Shown here one piece after another: positions 16,601 through 25,137 of a stretch of DNA of 39,007 nucleotides. The stretch is from Phycisphaerae bacterium (GTDB lineage: Bacteria; Planctomycetota; Phycisphaerae; UBA1845; Fen-1342). The DNA lies in NCBI GenBank assembly GCA_017999985.1, contig JAGNKU010000024.1:1-39007 (forward strand), given 5' to 3'. The notes beneath the pieces are model-generated. The model was not told the DNA's origin, ran no database searches, and saw only the letters and a program-made list of their open reading frames with translations. Positions within the stretch are counted from its first letter, which is position 1. The number at the start of each line of letters is the position of its first letter. The position numbers and the translations under genes were made by a program.

Positions 16601-17872
16601 ATGACCCCCGGGCAGCCCCCCGACAGCAGTCCCAGCCCGTTCAGTCCGGTGGACGAGATTCTCGCCGAGCTGCGCCGCGGGAACATGATCGTGCTCGTCG
16701 ACGACGAGGAACGCGAGAACGAAGGTGACCTGATCTGCCCCGCGCAGGCCGTGACGCCCGACAAGGTCAACTTCATGCTCCGCTACGGGCGCGGCACGCT
16801 CTGCGTCGCGCTGACCCAGGCGCGCTGCAAGCGGCTGCAACTCGCCCCGCAGGTCTCCGACAACACCACCCGCTTCGGCACCAACTTCACGGTGACCGTC
16901 GACGCTGGCCCACACCTGGGCACGACGACCGGCGTGTCGGCCTTCGACCGCGCCACGACCATCCGCCACCTGATCGCCGAGGAGGCGGTCCCCGAGGACT
17001 TCGTGCGCCCCGGGCACGTCAATCCGCTGATTGCCCGCGACGGCGGCGTGCTGGTGCGCGGCGGACAGACGGAGGGCTCCGTTGACCTGTGCCGGCTGGC
17101 GGGGCTGCTGCCCGGCGCGGCGCTCATCGAGGTCCTCAACGACGACGGGACAATGGCACGCGTGCCGCAGCTCGTCGAGTTCTGCCGCCGGCACAAACTG
17201 AAGATGTGCACGAATGCCGCGCTGATCGAGTACCGGCTGCAACGCGAGCGGCTGGTCGAGCGCGTCGAGAGCGTCCCGCTCAAGAACGAGTTCGGCGACT
17301 GGCTGCTGATCGCGTATCGCGCCCGCACGGACCCGCACACGCACGTGGCTCTGTGTCGCGGCGGCGTCGGCGAGCTGGATGCGACGGGCGCGGTGAAGCC
17401 GATCAACGAACCGGTGCTGGTGCGGGTGCACTCCGAGTGCCTGACCGGCGACGTGTTCGGGTCGGCGCGGTGCGAGTGCGGACAGCAGCTCTACGCGGCG
17501 ATGGGCGCGATTGCCCACGAGGGGCGCGGGGCGCTGGTGTATCTCCGCCAGGAGGGGCGCGGCATCGGGCTGGAGAACAAGCTCCACGCCTATCGCCTGC
17601 AGGACGAGGGTCTCGACACGGTGGAGGCGAACCAGGCACTGGGGTTCCGCGTGGATCACCGCGACTACGGCATCGGCGCCCAGATCCTGCGTGACATCGG
17701 GCTGCAGCGGATCCGCATCCTGACGAACAACCCCAAGAAGGTGAGCCGCCTGACGGTCTACGGCCTGGAGATCGTCGAGCAACTGCCGCTCGAGATCACG
17801 CCGACGGAGCACAATCGCCGCTACCTGGAGGCGAAGAAGTACAAGCTCGGGCACCAGCTCCGCAACGTCTGA
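16601..17872 (+). CDS. ribBA: Bifunctional DHBP synthase / GTP cyclohydrolase II (riboflavin synthesis)
   Basis: 423 residues from ATG 16601 (GGAG at 16591-16594, 6 bases upstream). N-terminal RibB domain: VDDEERENEGDL (34-44), NFTVTVDA, TTGVSAFDRATTI, GHVNPLIARDGGVL. C-terminal RibA domain: HSECLTGDVFGSARCECG with zinc Cys280/291/293, RQEGRGIGLENKLHAY, and a normal end (LEAKKYKLGHQL). It would make ribulose-5-P-derived DHBP and the GTP-derived pyrimidine. The GHTE motif of RibB, whose His binds catalytic metal, reads GQTE here (Gln156). The RibA half looks fully active; the RibB half needs testing. No other rib genes are nearby. Confidence 0.95.
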   Translation: MTPGQPPDSSPSPFSPVDEILAELRRGNMIVLVDDEERENEGDLICPAQAVTPDKVNFMLRYGRGTLCVALTQARCKRLQLAPQVSDNTTRFGTNFTVTVDAGPHLGTTTGVSAFDRATTIRHLIAEEAVPEDFVRPGHVNPLIARDGGVLVRGGQTEGSVDLCRLAGLLPGAALIEVLNDDGTMARVPQLVEFCRRHKLKMCTNAALIEYRLQRERLVERVESVPLKNEFGDWLLIAYRARTDPHTHVALCRGGVGELDATGAVKPINEPVLVRVHSECLTGDVFGSARCECGQQLYAAMGAIAHEGRGALVYLRQEGRGIGLENKLHAYRLQDEGLDTVEANQALGFRVDHRDYGIGAQILRDIGLQRIRILTNNPKKVSRLTVYGLEIVEQLPLEITPTEHNRRYLEAKKYKLGHQLRNV

Positions 17873-17914
17873 GCCGACCTCTTCCGACCGACGGCGTTCG
17901 ATCACGCAACCGGA

Positions 17915-19876
17915 TCAACCACCGCTCAGTAGCGTCACGAACGGATTGATATCGCCGAAGCCGACGATGCCATCCGCGTTGATGTCCGCGGCGATGTAGG
18001 GGTTCACCTCGGGGTACGCGGCGACGAAGGCCGCCAGATTGCTCAGCGCCAGCACGAACGGATTGATGTCGCCGAAGCTCACGCCGCCGTCGCCGTTCAG
18101 ATCGCCGCGGATCGCAGGGAACCCCAGCGAACCGTGGGCCTCGAGCTCCATGATCGTCGTGAAATGCAGGTCGCCGCCGGCCTCGCCGCGGATACGCACC
18201 GCGTCACACCACTGCGGGGCAAGATCGAAGCTGATGATCTGGTAGGGCACATATCGATCGAGAGGCTCGCTCTGGCTGGATTGCGGCGCCGGAAACCACG
18301 CCCCGCCGCGCCGCACCTCGACGCCCAGGTCAAGGAAGAAGCCGCCGTCGCGGCGGGCCGTGAACGGATTGTCATTGACCTGCGCGGGCACCAGGTCGCC
18401 CTCGTGGAACACGACCCGGTCCGCGCGGACCATGCACGGGAACTCCAACTGGTAGAAGTCCCCGCCGGGCGGCTGGTTCGGATCGTTGTCGCGCGTCCAG
18501 TACGGGCGATGACCGTTGTAGCGCGGGTCGGTGATGCCGTCGGCGATGCCGGCGAGGTTGTAGCGGTCGTGCGCGGGATTGACGTAGATCACGCTCGCCG
18601 ACATGGTAACGACTTCGCCCGCCGCGCGGAGCGCACCCACGAGGCCCGCGGCGTCGTTGGGATCGGGCATTTCGGGTTCGGGCATGACCGGATCCGCGTC
18701 CGGCAAGTGGTACACGCGCTGGCCGGCGTCGTCGCTGATCGTACCACCGGCCGCGAGAATCACCTGCTCCGCGAGGGTCTGCCAGCGCGTGCAGATGGCA
18801 AGAATCGAATCATCCTGCGGCGGCGGTCCGGGCGCGGGCAGGTCGGGGCGGGTCAGGTTGCGGTACACGTCGCCGCACTGCGCGGTCAATTCCACGGGCA
18901 GACCGCTGTAGCCGGAGATCAAGCCCAGCAAGCCGCCGGCGGTCGCCGGGTTGCAGTCCGAGTCCCAGCCGGCGAGGATCGCGATCTGAACGGTCTGCTC
19001 GAAGTCGCCGTCGCCGTAGAGCAACGCCAGCGTGGTCGCGCCGATGTTGATCGTCGATTCGACCCATGAGAAATGCCGGCCGAACGCGTGGGTCCCGACG
19101 TAGTTGTCATATAACAGCCAGCGCGTCGCGCGCCAGTCCGGCTGCCCGTCGAGCAGATCCTGGGCGTGCCACGCCACCATATCCCGGATCACAGCGGCGG
19201 TCCGCGAACTCTGCGGAATCGCCGCCAGCCCCAGTTGCACCAGCGTGGGCACGTCGCTCTCGAACGACGCGGCCGCGTACATCGCGGCGTAGTACTGCGC
19301 GCCATGCAGGGCAAGACCCTCGTTCGTGATGCGGGCGAGCGAACCCGCCAGCGTAATCGCGGGCTGTCGCAGGCCCGGCGCGATTGCCCCCAGGCTCTCG
19401 GTGGTGATCTGCGCGTCGATCGTGTGCCAGCAAGTGTTGTGCTGGTACGACCCGGTCAGCGGCGGGATGAACCCGGCGTTCATCAGGTACCGCGCCTGCC
19501 GGTTGGCCACGTAGACGCTCGAGATCGGCACATGGGCCAGCCATTCGTCGCGCAGCTCGGCACCGGTGGGATCGAGCCCGTGCGCCAGGAAGATGTGCTG
19601 GGCGAGATACTCCAGATCGGTGTCGTCATCTGCGGGCCACTCGGCCATGAGCACCCAGGGCACGCTCTCCGCGGGGTTGGGCTCCGCGCCTGAGTAGACG
19701 CCTTCGGTGGGCCGTCCGGCCATGTTGCCAATGAGCTGTCCGAGCCACATGCCGTGCAGCTTGTCGAAATACACGTCGGCGGCGATGGTCCGCTCAGCGC
19801 GCACCGCTGGTCCACATAGACCGAGCACCAAGACCCCGGTGATCATTACGAGCCGACTTGTGCCAGGTGATTTCAC
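17915..19876 (-). CDS. Exported ADP-ribosylglycohydrolase-family protein with dockerin-like C terminus
   Basis: 653 residues. GTG 19876 has GGAGGT at 19885-19890 with 8-base spacing; ATG 19846 is an alternative. A signal peptide (VLVLGLCGPAVRA) precedes an ARH-fold domain (about 30-340) with paired metal-site motifs DDDTDLEYL (83-91) and GWDSDCNPATAGG (303-315). The ARH family hydrolyses ADP-ribose or related N-glycosidic bonds at a di-magnesium site. A second part (about 420-585) looks beta-rich and contains F..MVRADRVVFHEGD, possibly a discoidin-like binding domain. Residues 588-653 hold two dockerin-like loops, GDLNGDG...GDINPFV and DINADG...GDINPFV. A secreted ARH suggests a sugar-type substrate rather than intracellular ADP-ribosyl protein. 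Convergent with ribBA, with a 42-base gap. Confidence 0.88.
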   Translation of the reverse strand: MKSPGTSRLVMITGVLVLGLCGPAVRAERTIAADVYFDKLHGMWLGQLIGNMAGRPTEGVYSGAEPNPAESVPWVLMAEWPADDDTDLEYLAQHIFLAHGLDPTGAELRDEWLAHVPISSVYVANRQARYLMNAGFIPPLTGSYQHNTCWHTIDAQITTESLGAIAPGLRQPAITLAGSLARITNEGLALHGAQYYAAMYAAASFESDVPTLVQLGLAAIPQSSRTAAVIRDMVAWHAQDLLDGQPDWRATRWLLYDNYVGTHAFGRHFSWVESTINIGATTLALLYGDGDFEQTVQIAILAGWDSDCNPATAGGLLGLISGYSGLPVELTAQCGDVYRNLTRPDLPAPGPPPQDDSILAICTRWQTLAEQVILAAGGTISDDAGQRVYHLPDADPVMPEPEMPDPNDAAGLVGALRAAGEVVTMSASVIYVNPAHDRYNLAGIADGITDPRYNGHRPYWTRDNDPNQPPGGDFYQLEFPCMVRADRVVFHEGDLVPAQVNDNPFTARRDGGFFLDLGVEVRRGGAWFPAPQSSQSEPLDRYVPYQIISFDLAPQWCDAVRIRGEAGGDLHFTTIMELEAHGSLGFPAIRGDLNGDGGVSFGDINPFVLALSNLAAFVAAYPEVNPYIAADINADGIVGFGDINPFVTLLSGG

Positions 19877-20183
19877 GCGTGTCCACCTCCACGCCGCGCA
19901 TCGTCATTCTACCGCGCCAAACCGTAAGCGGATCGGCCCGGCTCACGCGGCCCGCCGGCAGGTCAGGCGGCAGAACGCGCGTCACTGGAGCCACGCCGAT
20001 GTCACGACGGAATCCGGAGCACGCACAGCACTCCGTGTCCCGCGGCCGTTGCCTGTAATCCGCCTGGAGTGCCCGCGGGACCAACCACCGCCTCGCATGG
20101 CGGACAACATGGCGGTGGTGAGGCCGTCGCAGGCGCTCGCTGCGCGTCAGCACCGCGATCAACGACCGATTTCGGCCGGCATC
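19877..20183. other. Intergenic region with an inverted repeat, no gene seen
   Basis: 307 bases between two minus-strand genes. The end near 19885-19890 carries the ribosome binding site of the ADP-ribosylglycohydrolase-like gene. Arms ACCACCGCC (20084-20092) and GGCGGTGGT (20111-20119) form a 9-bp hairpin about 65 bases beyond the stop of the 20184 gene, a weak terminator candidate. I see no convincing promoter or ORF. Confidence 0.5.
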
Positions 20184-21794
20184 CTATTCCACCGACGACT
20201 TGCCGCTCAGCAGCATCACAAACGGGTTGATGTCCGCGAACGATGGGAAGACGCCATCCAGGTTGATGTCGCCGTTCTCGGGCGGGCAGGTGGGGTACGT
20301 CGCCTGCCAGAGGTCGTTGCCCGACAGGTACAGCACGAACGGGTTGATATCGCGGAAGTCCACCTGGCCATCGCAGTTCAGATCACCGGTGATCAACGCC
20401 GGCAGGCCCAGGCTGCCATCCGGCTTCACGTTCTGGGTGTAGATGTTGCCGCTGTCGACGCGCTGGTCGGCCCACGCGACGAGCGGCATGCCCGCCGGCG
20501 TCCGCGCCGCGATCACACCCCACTTGCTGCTGAGCGTCGCGCAGATCATCCGCGGCGAGAGTGGCCACACGACAGCGCCGGCGCCGTCCAGCCGGAACGC
20601 CTTCAGGTACCCCGCGCCGGCGTCATCGACGTAGAACACGATCGCGCCGGTGCCGGCCACTACGGTCTTCACAAACGCGTTCTGCTGGGTGGTCAGCGGC
20701 AGCAATTGCACACCGCTGTTGGTCCAGGCGCGTACGCCGGCGGGCGAGAACTTCTGCCCGTACAGGCCCCATTGCGACTGAAGCGAGTTAGCCTCGGTCC
20801 AGAACAGGAAGCTCTCGCCGGTCGCGGAGTTATACGCGACATCGGGCGAGAGCCGAATCCGGTTCGCGAGCGTGGACGCGGCCACGCCATTGTGCGGGAA
20901 CAGTTGGGTACCCGAGGTGCTCACGTGCTGCACGTAGCAGTTGCGCGTGCCGGCGGTGTCGTACCAGCCGAAGACCGCGCCGCCGCTGCCATCGGGCACG
21001 AATCGCGGGAAGTAGCCCATCTGCAGCGAGCCGCCGTCGAAGACAATGACCGGCGCGAAGCCCCACACCGGGGCCCCCGCCGAGGAGTACTTCTGTGCAT
21101 ACAGGTACCGCGGGCTGGAATAGCCGCCGGTGGAATAGACCCAACTGGCGATCACCGTGCCCGCGCCGGACTCCTTCAGGTCGCTGAGCCCGTATGAGCC
21201 GGTGGCCGGGAGCACGTGCGTCGGGCTGGCCCACTGTGGCACGCCGTCAGGACTGAGCTGCTGCAGGTAGAAGCCCGCCTCCTGCGTCCAGCCGACGACG
21301 ATGCGTCCGTCGCTTGTGACCGCGACGCGCGGACTGGCGACGAATTCGCTGGTATTGGTCAGCAGGACGCCCGTCGCGCCCCACAGGAGCGTCCCCGCGG
21401 GGCTGATCTTGTTGCAGCCGATCTGGTCACTGCCGCTGCGATCGTCGTTGTACGCGATCACCGCGTTGTCGTCCGCATCGACGGTCAACTCGTAGTCCGT
21501 GGTCCAGCCGTACGACCGGTTCGCGATCAGGAGGCCGTTGTGCGGCCACTGCTCGTAGCCCTGCGGATCGAGCCGCTGCAGGTACACGTCGTAGCCGCCG
21601 CCGGCGTTGTCGAACCAACTGATGTAGCAGCCGCCGTCCGAGGTGCTGCGGATCTTGGGCTGCACCTGGTCCGCGGTCCGGTCCGCGATGGCCAGGTTCA
21701 CCGACGGGTCCGATGACCACTGCGCGGTCGCCGGCACAGCCAACCCGACCGCCGCGCACGCCACCGCCGCCATCACTCGTTGCACTGGAAGCAT
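20184..21794 (-). CDS. Secreted repeat protein with dockerin-like GDINPFV module
   Basis: 536 residues from ATG 21794, chosen from AGGAGG at 21807-21802 (7-base spacing). Signal peptide MLPVQRVMAAVACAAVGLAVPATA. The body is a run of about eight beta-sheet repeats of roughly 50 residues with the theme GGxxxxWFDxxxGxYDVYxQRLDPxGxxxWPxxG (DPQGYEQWPHNG, SPAGTLLWGATG, SPDGVPQWASP, SPAGVRAWTNSG), probably a propeller. The end has two loops, GDLNCDGQVDFRDINPFV and GDINLDG...ADINPFV. No catalytic motif. Likely surface or extracellular. It is the next gene upstream of the ADP-ribosylglycohydrolase-like gene and shares its C-terminal module. Confidence 0.85.
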   Translation of the reverse strand: MLPVQRVMAAVACAAVGLAVPATAQWSSDPSVNLAIADRTADQVQPKIRSTSDGGCYISWFDNAGGGYDVYLQRLDPQGYEQWPHNGLLIANRSYGWTTDYELTVDADDNAVIAYNDDRSGSDQIGCNKISPAGTLLWGATGVLLTNTSEFVASPRVAVTSDGRIVVGWTQEAGFYLQQLSPDGVPQWASPTHVLPATGSYGLSDLKESGAGTVIASWVYSTGGYSSPRYLYAQKYSSAGAPVWGFAPVIVFDGGSLQMGYFPRFVPDGSGGAVFGWYDTAGTRNCYVQHVSTSGTQLFPHNGVAASTLANRIRLSPDVAYNSATGESFLFWTEANSLQSQWGLYGQKFSPAGVRAWTNSGVQLLPLTTQQNAFVKTVVAGTGAIVFYVDDAGAGYLKAFRLDGAGAVVWPLSPRMICATLSSKWGVIAARTPAGMPLVAWADQRVDSGNIYTQNVKPDGSLGLPALITGDLNCDGQVDFRDINPFVLYLSGNDLWQATYPTCPPENGDINLDGVFPSFADINPFVMLLSGKSSVE

Positions 21795-21910
21795 GTTCAA
21801 TCCTCCTATCCGGTAGCCGGCGCGCGGAGCACGGGATCAGTCAGACAATTGGCTGCGAAGACATGCCCGGTGCCACGCGGCCCGGCGTCGCCGCCCGGTG
21901 ATACACCGAC

Positions 21911-21916
21911 ATTGTA
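21911..21916 (-). promoter_or_regulatory. Candidate -10 box for the secreted repeat protein
   Basis: GGTACAAT on the minus strand with TACAAT at 21916-21911, about 115 bases before the start codon. No good -35 box. Supported only by its resemblance to the other GGTACAAT sites. Confidence 0.35.
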
Positions 21917-22085
21917 CCGCGCTGCACCCCGTCGGCGTCTGCTGTTTTCTGGCCGTCTCGGCCCCGCGCGCTCGCGTGGTGTCTGGCCAATGACCCGCCA
22001 CTGCTCCAGCTCGGTCGCGTCGTAACTCCAGCTGGGGGCGGGAAATCCGAACGCGGCTCGCCCGACGCGTAGTGGCGGTGCGCGC

Positions 22086-22997
22086 CTACCAGTCGCGGTC
22101 GACCGGTTTTTGTTTCGCCATTTGCTGCTGCGCGAGCTTCTCGCGGCGGGCTTTCTCAGCGTCGCGGATCATCTGCAGCAGCCGCTCGGCCTGCTCGCGC
22201 GACATCTGAATAGGTGACGCCTCACCCGCCTGCTGCTGCTCGCCGGCCGGCTGGGTCTCCGGCGGCGGCATCTCCGGCTGCGTAGTGGGCGGCGGCGGCT
22301 CGCCTTCCGGTTGTTCGTCGTCCGGCTCGTCGCCGGGCTGCGACTCGGGTTGCGACTCCGCAGGTTGGCTTTGCGCCGACTGCTCCTGTTGCTGCTGGCT
22401 TGGCTGCGACTGAGGCTGTGACGAGGGTTGCGACGGGGGCGCTTGCTGCTGCTGATCCTGTTGCTCCTGGGATTGGTCGCCGGACGGTTGCGACTGCGGC
22501 TGTTGCTGCGATTGCTCCTCGATCTGCTGCTTCAGGAGCTGCGTCAATTCGAGGTTCGCACGGGCGTCTGCGAATTGCGGGTCGAGCCGCAGCGCCGCGC
22601 GGTACTGTTCGGCCGCCGCGGCCAGGTGCTGCAGCGCCGCCTGCGGATTCTGCTGCGCCGCGGCCAGTGCGTCCGCGTAGTCGCAGTTGCCCAGGTTGTA
22701 GCGCGTGCGAGCCGCGAACGCCGCGTCGCCGGTGTCCTTCAGCCGCACCCACAGGTCGCGGGCCGCATCGAGCTTGCCGAGCTTGAAGTTCGCGGCCGCC
22801 ATGTCGTGCAGCAGCTCGGGCGATGGGCGCGTCTGGCTTGCCGCCTGCTCGTAGGCCGCCAGCGCCTCCGCGTACCGGCCGGCGGCGTAGTCCCCATTTC
22901 CCTTGGCGACCAGTTCATGGGCCGGATCCGCCGCCAACGCGACCCCCAGCGTCAGCCCCGCCAACAGGCCACACCACGCTCGACGCACGCGCGTCAT
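22086..22997 (-). CDS. BatC-like TPR protein with Gln-rich linker
   Basis: 303 residues, last gene of the Bat operon. A signal or membrane segment (GLLAGLTLGVALAA) is followed by TPR units (YAAGRYAEALAAYEQAAS, AALRLDPQFADARANLEL). Then come about 100 residues of Gln/Ser/Pro/Glu low complexity (EQSQQQPQSQPSGDQSQEQQ) and a charged helix near the end (REQAERLLQMIRDAEKARREKLAQQ). This layout matches the TPR component of Bacteroides-aerotolerance clusters. Its start overlaps the end of the BatB-like gene as ATGA. The linker presumably spans periplasm or cell-wall space. Confidence 0.85.
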   Translation of the reverse strand: MTRVRRAWCGLLAGLTLGVALAADPAHELVAKGNGDYAAGRYAEALAAYEQAASQTRPSPELLHDMAAANFKLGKLDAARDLWVRLKDTGDAAFAARTRYNLGNCDYADALAAAQQNPQAALQHLAAAAEQYRAALRLDPQFADARANLELTQLLKQQIEEQSQQQPQSQPSGDQSQEQQDQQQQAPPSQPSSQPQSQPSQQQQEQSAQSQPAESQPESQPGDEPDDEQPEGEPPPPTTQPEMPPPETQPAGEQQQAGEASPIQMSREQAERLLQMIRDAEKARREKLAQQQMAKQKPVDRDW

Positions 22998-24055
22998 GCG
23001 GCTTCCTCCTGGGCCGCGCGGCGCACGGCGCGCACCGCCACGCCCGCCGGCCCCTCGCGCAGCAGTGAATCCATGAGCACGAGCAGCAGCGCGGCGAGTG
23101 CAAACGGATGCATCTGCGCCGGTTGGCGCACACGCCGCTGCGATTGCTCCTCCTCCGCCCGCACGCCGGCCGCGACGCGGCGATAGATGTCGCCGAGGTC
23201 GAAATTACTCGTGCCGACGGCGACAAAGACACCCTGGTTCGAGACACGCGCGACCTGCTCGAGTGTGGAGAAGTCGGCGCGGCTCCGCACGATCTGCCCA
23301 CCGTACTCGAGGAACGATTCGCCCTGCTCGTTGCGGACCGGGATGCGGGCGCCCTGCTCGGGATCGCCCAGCGCGAGTGCGACGATCGGCACCTGCTGAT
23401 CGCGCCACAGGTTTGATGCGGCTTCGAGCGGGTAGCTCTCGTGGTCCTCACCGTCGGTGATCAGGATGACGATCTTGTGCGTCTCGAGGCCGTGCTCGAA
23501 CTGCGCCTCGGCCTTGCGGATGGCATCCCCGATGTTCGTGCCGCCGCGTGGCGCGCTCAGCGGGCTCACATCGTCCAGCGCCAGCCGGAAGAACCCGTAG
23601 TCGGACGTGAGCGGACAGACCAACGTCGGCACGCCCGCGAACGCGATCAGCCCGATGCGGTCGCCGCCGAGCGCCGGCAGCAGGTCATCGCGAATGGCGA
23701 GCTTGGCCCGCTCCAGCCGGTTGGGCGCGATGTCGCGCGCCAGCATCGAGCGCGATACGTCGAGCAGCACCAGGACGTCGATGTTTCGCCGCAGCAGCGT
23801 TTGCGCCTGCTCACCCCAGCGCGGCCCGATCAGCGCGGCCACCAGCGCCGCAAGCGCGACGACCACCAGCCACAGGCGCAGGAGCGGCCGCGCCAGGCCG
23901 GTCGGCGGCGTCAGCCGTGGCAAGAGCGCCGCCGCCGCAAACCGCCGCAGCGCAGTTCGCCGCCGGGCGACGCCATAGAGCCCGACCAGGCCGACGGCCA
24001 GCACAACCCACAGCAGGTGCAGCCAGCGCAGATCGTCGAAGCTCAGGCCGGTCAT
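22994..24055 (-). CDS. BatB-like membrane VWA protein
   Basis: 353 residues from ATG 24055, which overlaps the previous stop as ATGA. Two membrane helices near the N terminus (LHLLWVVLAVGLVGLYGVA, LLRLWLVVVALAALVAALIG), then a von Willebrand A domain with a complete MIDAS: DVSRS (99-103), GGTNIGDA and TDGEDH. A last membrane helix lies at the C terminus (HPFALAALLLVLMDSLL). VWA proteins of this type bind partners through a metal ion. It is paired with the next VWA gene, as in BatA/BatB. Confidence 0.9.
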   Translation of the reverse strand: MTGLSFDDLRWLHLLWVVLAVGLVGLYGVARRRTALRRFAAAALLPRLTPPTGLARPLLRLWLVVVALAALVAALIGPRWGEQAQTLLRRNIDVLVLLDVSRSMLARDIAPNRLERAKLAIRDDLLPALGGDRIGLIAFAGVPTLVCPLTSDYGFFRLALDDVSPLSAPRGGTNIGDAIRKAEAQFEHGLETHKIVILITDGEDHESYPLEAASNLWRDQQVPIVALALGDPEQGARIPVRNEQGESFLEYGGQIVRSRADFSTLEQVARVSNQGVFVAVGTSNFDLGDIYRRVAAGVRAEEEQSQRRVRQPAQMHPFALAALLLVLMDSLLREGPAGVAVRAVRRAAQEEAA

Positions 24056-25137
24056 GGGATTTTCCTCAAGAGGGTAGCATCGAGCAGCGTCTGCACGCTC
24101 AGGCACACAAACGCCGCGAGCAGCCAGCCCCACGACAGCTCAGCCCACTCCACGTAGCTCTGTTCCTCCGTCTTCGTGCGTTCGAGCCGGTCGATTTCGG
24201 CGTAGATTCGTTCCAGGGCGACCGCGTCGCCGGCGCGGAAGAACCTGCCACCCGAGACCTCGGCGATCCGGCGCAAAGCCGCGTCGTCCACCGGCTGGCG
24301 GCCGCCCCAGGGCATCCGTTGCCCCGTGCCGGCCAGGATCGTGTACACCTTGATCCCGTAGGTCGCGGCCAGCTCGCCGGCCTGCTCGGGCGCGATCATG
24401 CCGGTGTTGTTCTCGCCGTCGGTCAGCAGGATCACCACGCGACTGTCGATCACGAGCTGGTTGCCGGAGCCGGTCGTGCGTTTTAGATCCTTGAGACGCT
24501 CGACGGCCAGCGCGAGCGCGTCGCCGATCGCGGTCCCGTCTTCCTCGCGATTGCCGCGCCAGCGCCCGTTCTGATCCAGCCAGAGCACCGTGCGACTCTC
24601 GTCGAGCGTCTTGAGCAGCACCTCGCGGTCCAGCGTCAGCGGGCAAACGCTGTCCGGGTAGCGGGCGAAACGGATCATGCCGATCAGGTCGTTCGGCCGA
24701 CCGGGCAACTTGCCGCCGCCAGTGACGAAATTCTTGAACACGTCCTTCACGACTTCGAGGCGCGTCTGTTGCACGTTGCGCGTCGACAGGTCGACATCGA
24801 GCATGCTGGACGAGCAGTCGATGGCCATCTGGATCGCAATGCCTTCGACCACCACGCGGCGCGACTCGTTCGGCGATTGCGGCCGGGCGGCGGCGATGAT
24901 CAGGCAGGTCAGCACCGCGGTACGCAGAACCGGCAGAATCAGGCGCAGGTGTCGGCGCCACGCTCCGCCTGCGCCGCGCAGGGCGTCCAGGCTGGAGAAG
25001 CGAATCACCGGTCGGCGGCGCGGATGCCGCCAGAGGTACCACAGGGCCGGCAGCAACGGCAGCAGACAAAGTAGCCACACCCATGGTTGCGGCCAGTAGA
25101 GCCAATCCGGCGTCAGCGGCAGATGCGTGTGCGTCAT
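24052..25137 (-). CDS. BatA-like membrane VWA protein
   Basis: 361 residues from ATG 25137, again an ATGA overlap with the upstream gene. N-terminal membrane segments (VWLLCLLPLLPALWYLW, LRTAVLTCLIIAAA), VWA domain with MIDAS residues DCSSS (107-111), a Thr in DGTAIGDA (200-207) and LLTDGENN (237-244), then a C-terminal helix (WGWLLAAFVCLSVQTLLDA). It probably forms a complex with the BatB-like protein. The role inferred in other bacteria is envelope integrity or stress tolerance, and the biochemical function is unsettled. Confidence 0.9.
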   Translation of the reverse strand: MTHTHLPLTPDWLYWPQPWVWLLCLLPLLPALWYLWRHPRRRPVIRFSSLDALRGAGGAWRRHLRLILPVLRTAVLTCLIIAAARPQSPNESRRVVVEGIAIQMAIDCSSSMLDVDLSTRNVQQTRLEVVKDVFKNFVTGGGKLPGRPNDLIGMIRFARYPDSVCPLTLDREVLLKTLDESRTVLWLDQNGRWRGNREEDGTAIGDALALAVERLKDLKRTTGSGNQLVIDSRVVILLTDGENNTGMIAPEQAGELAATYGIKVYTILAGTGQRMPWGGRQPVDDAALRRIAEVSGGRFFRAGDAVALERIYAEIDRLERTKTEEQSYVEWAELSWGWLLAAFVCLSVQTLLDATLLRKIP

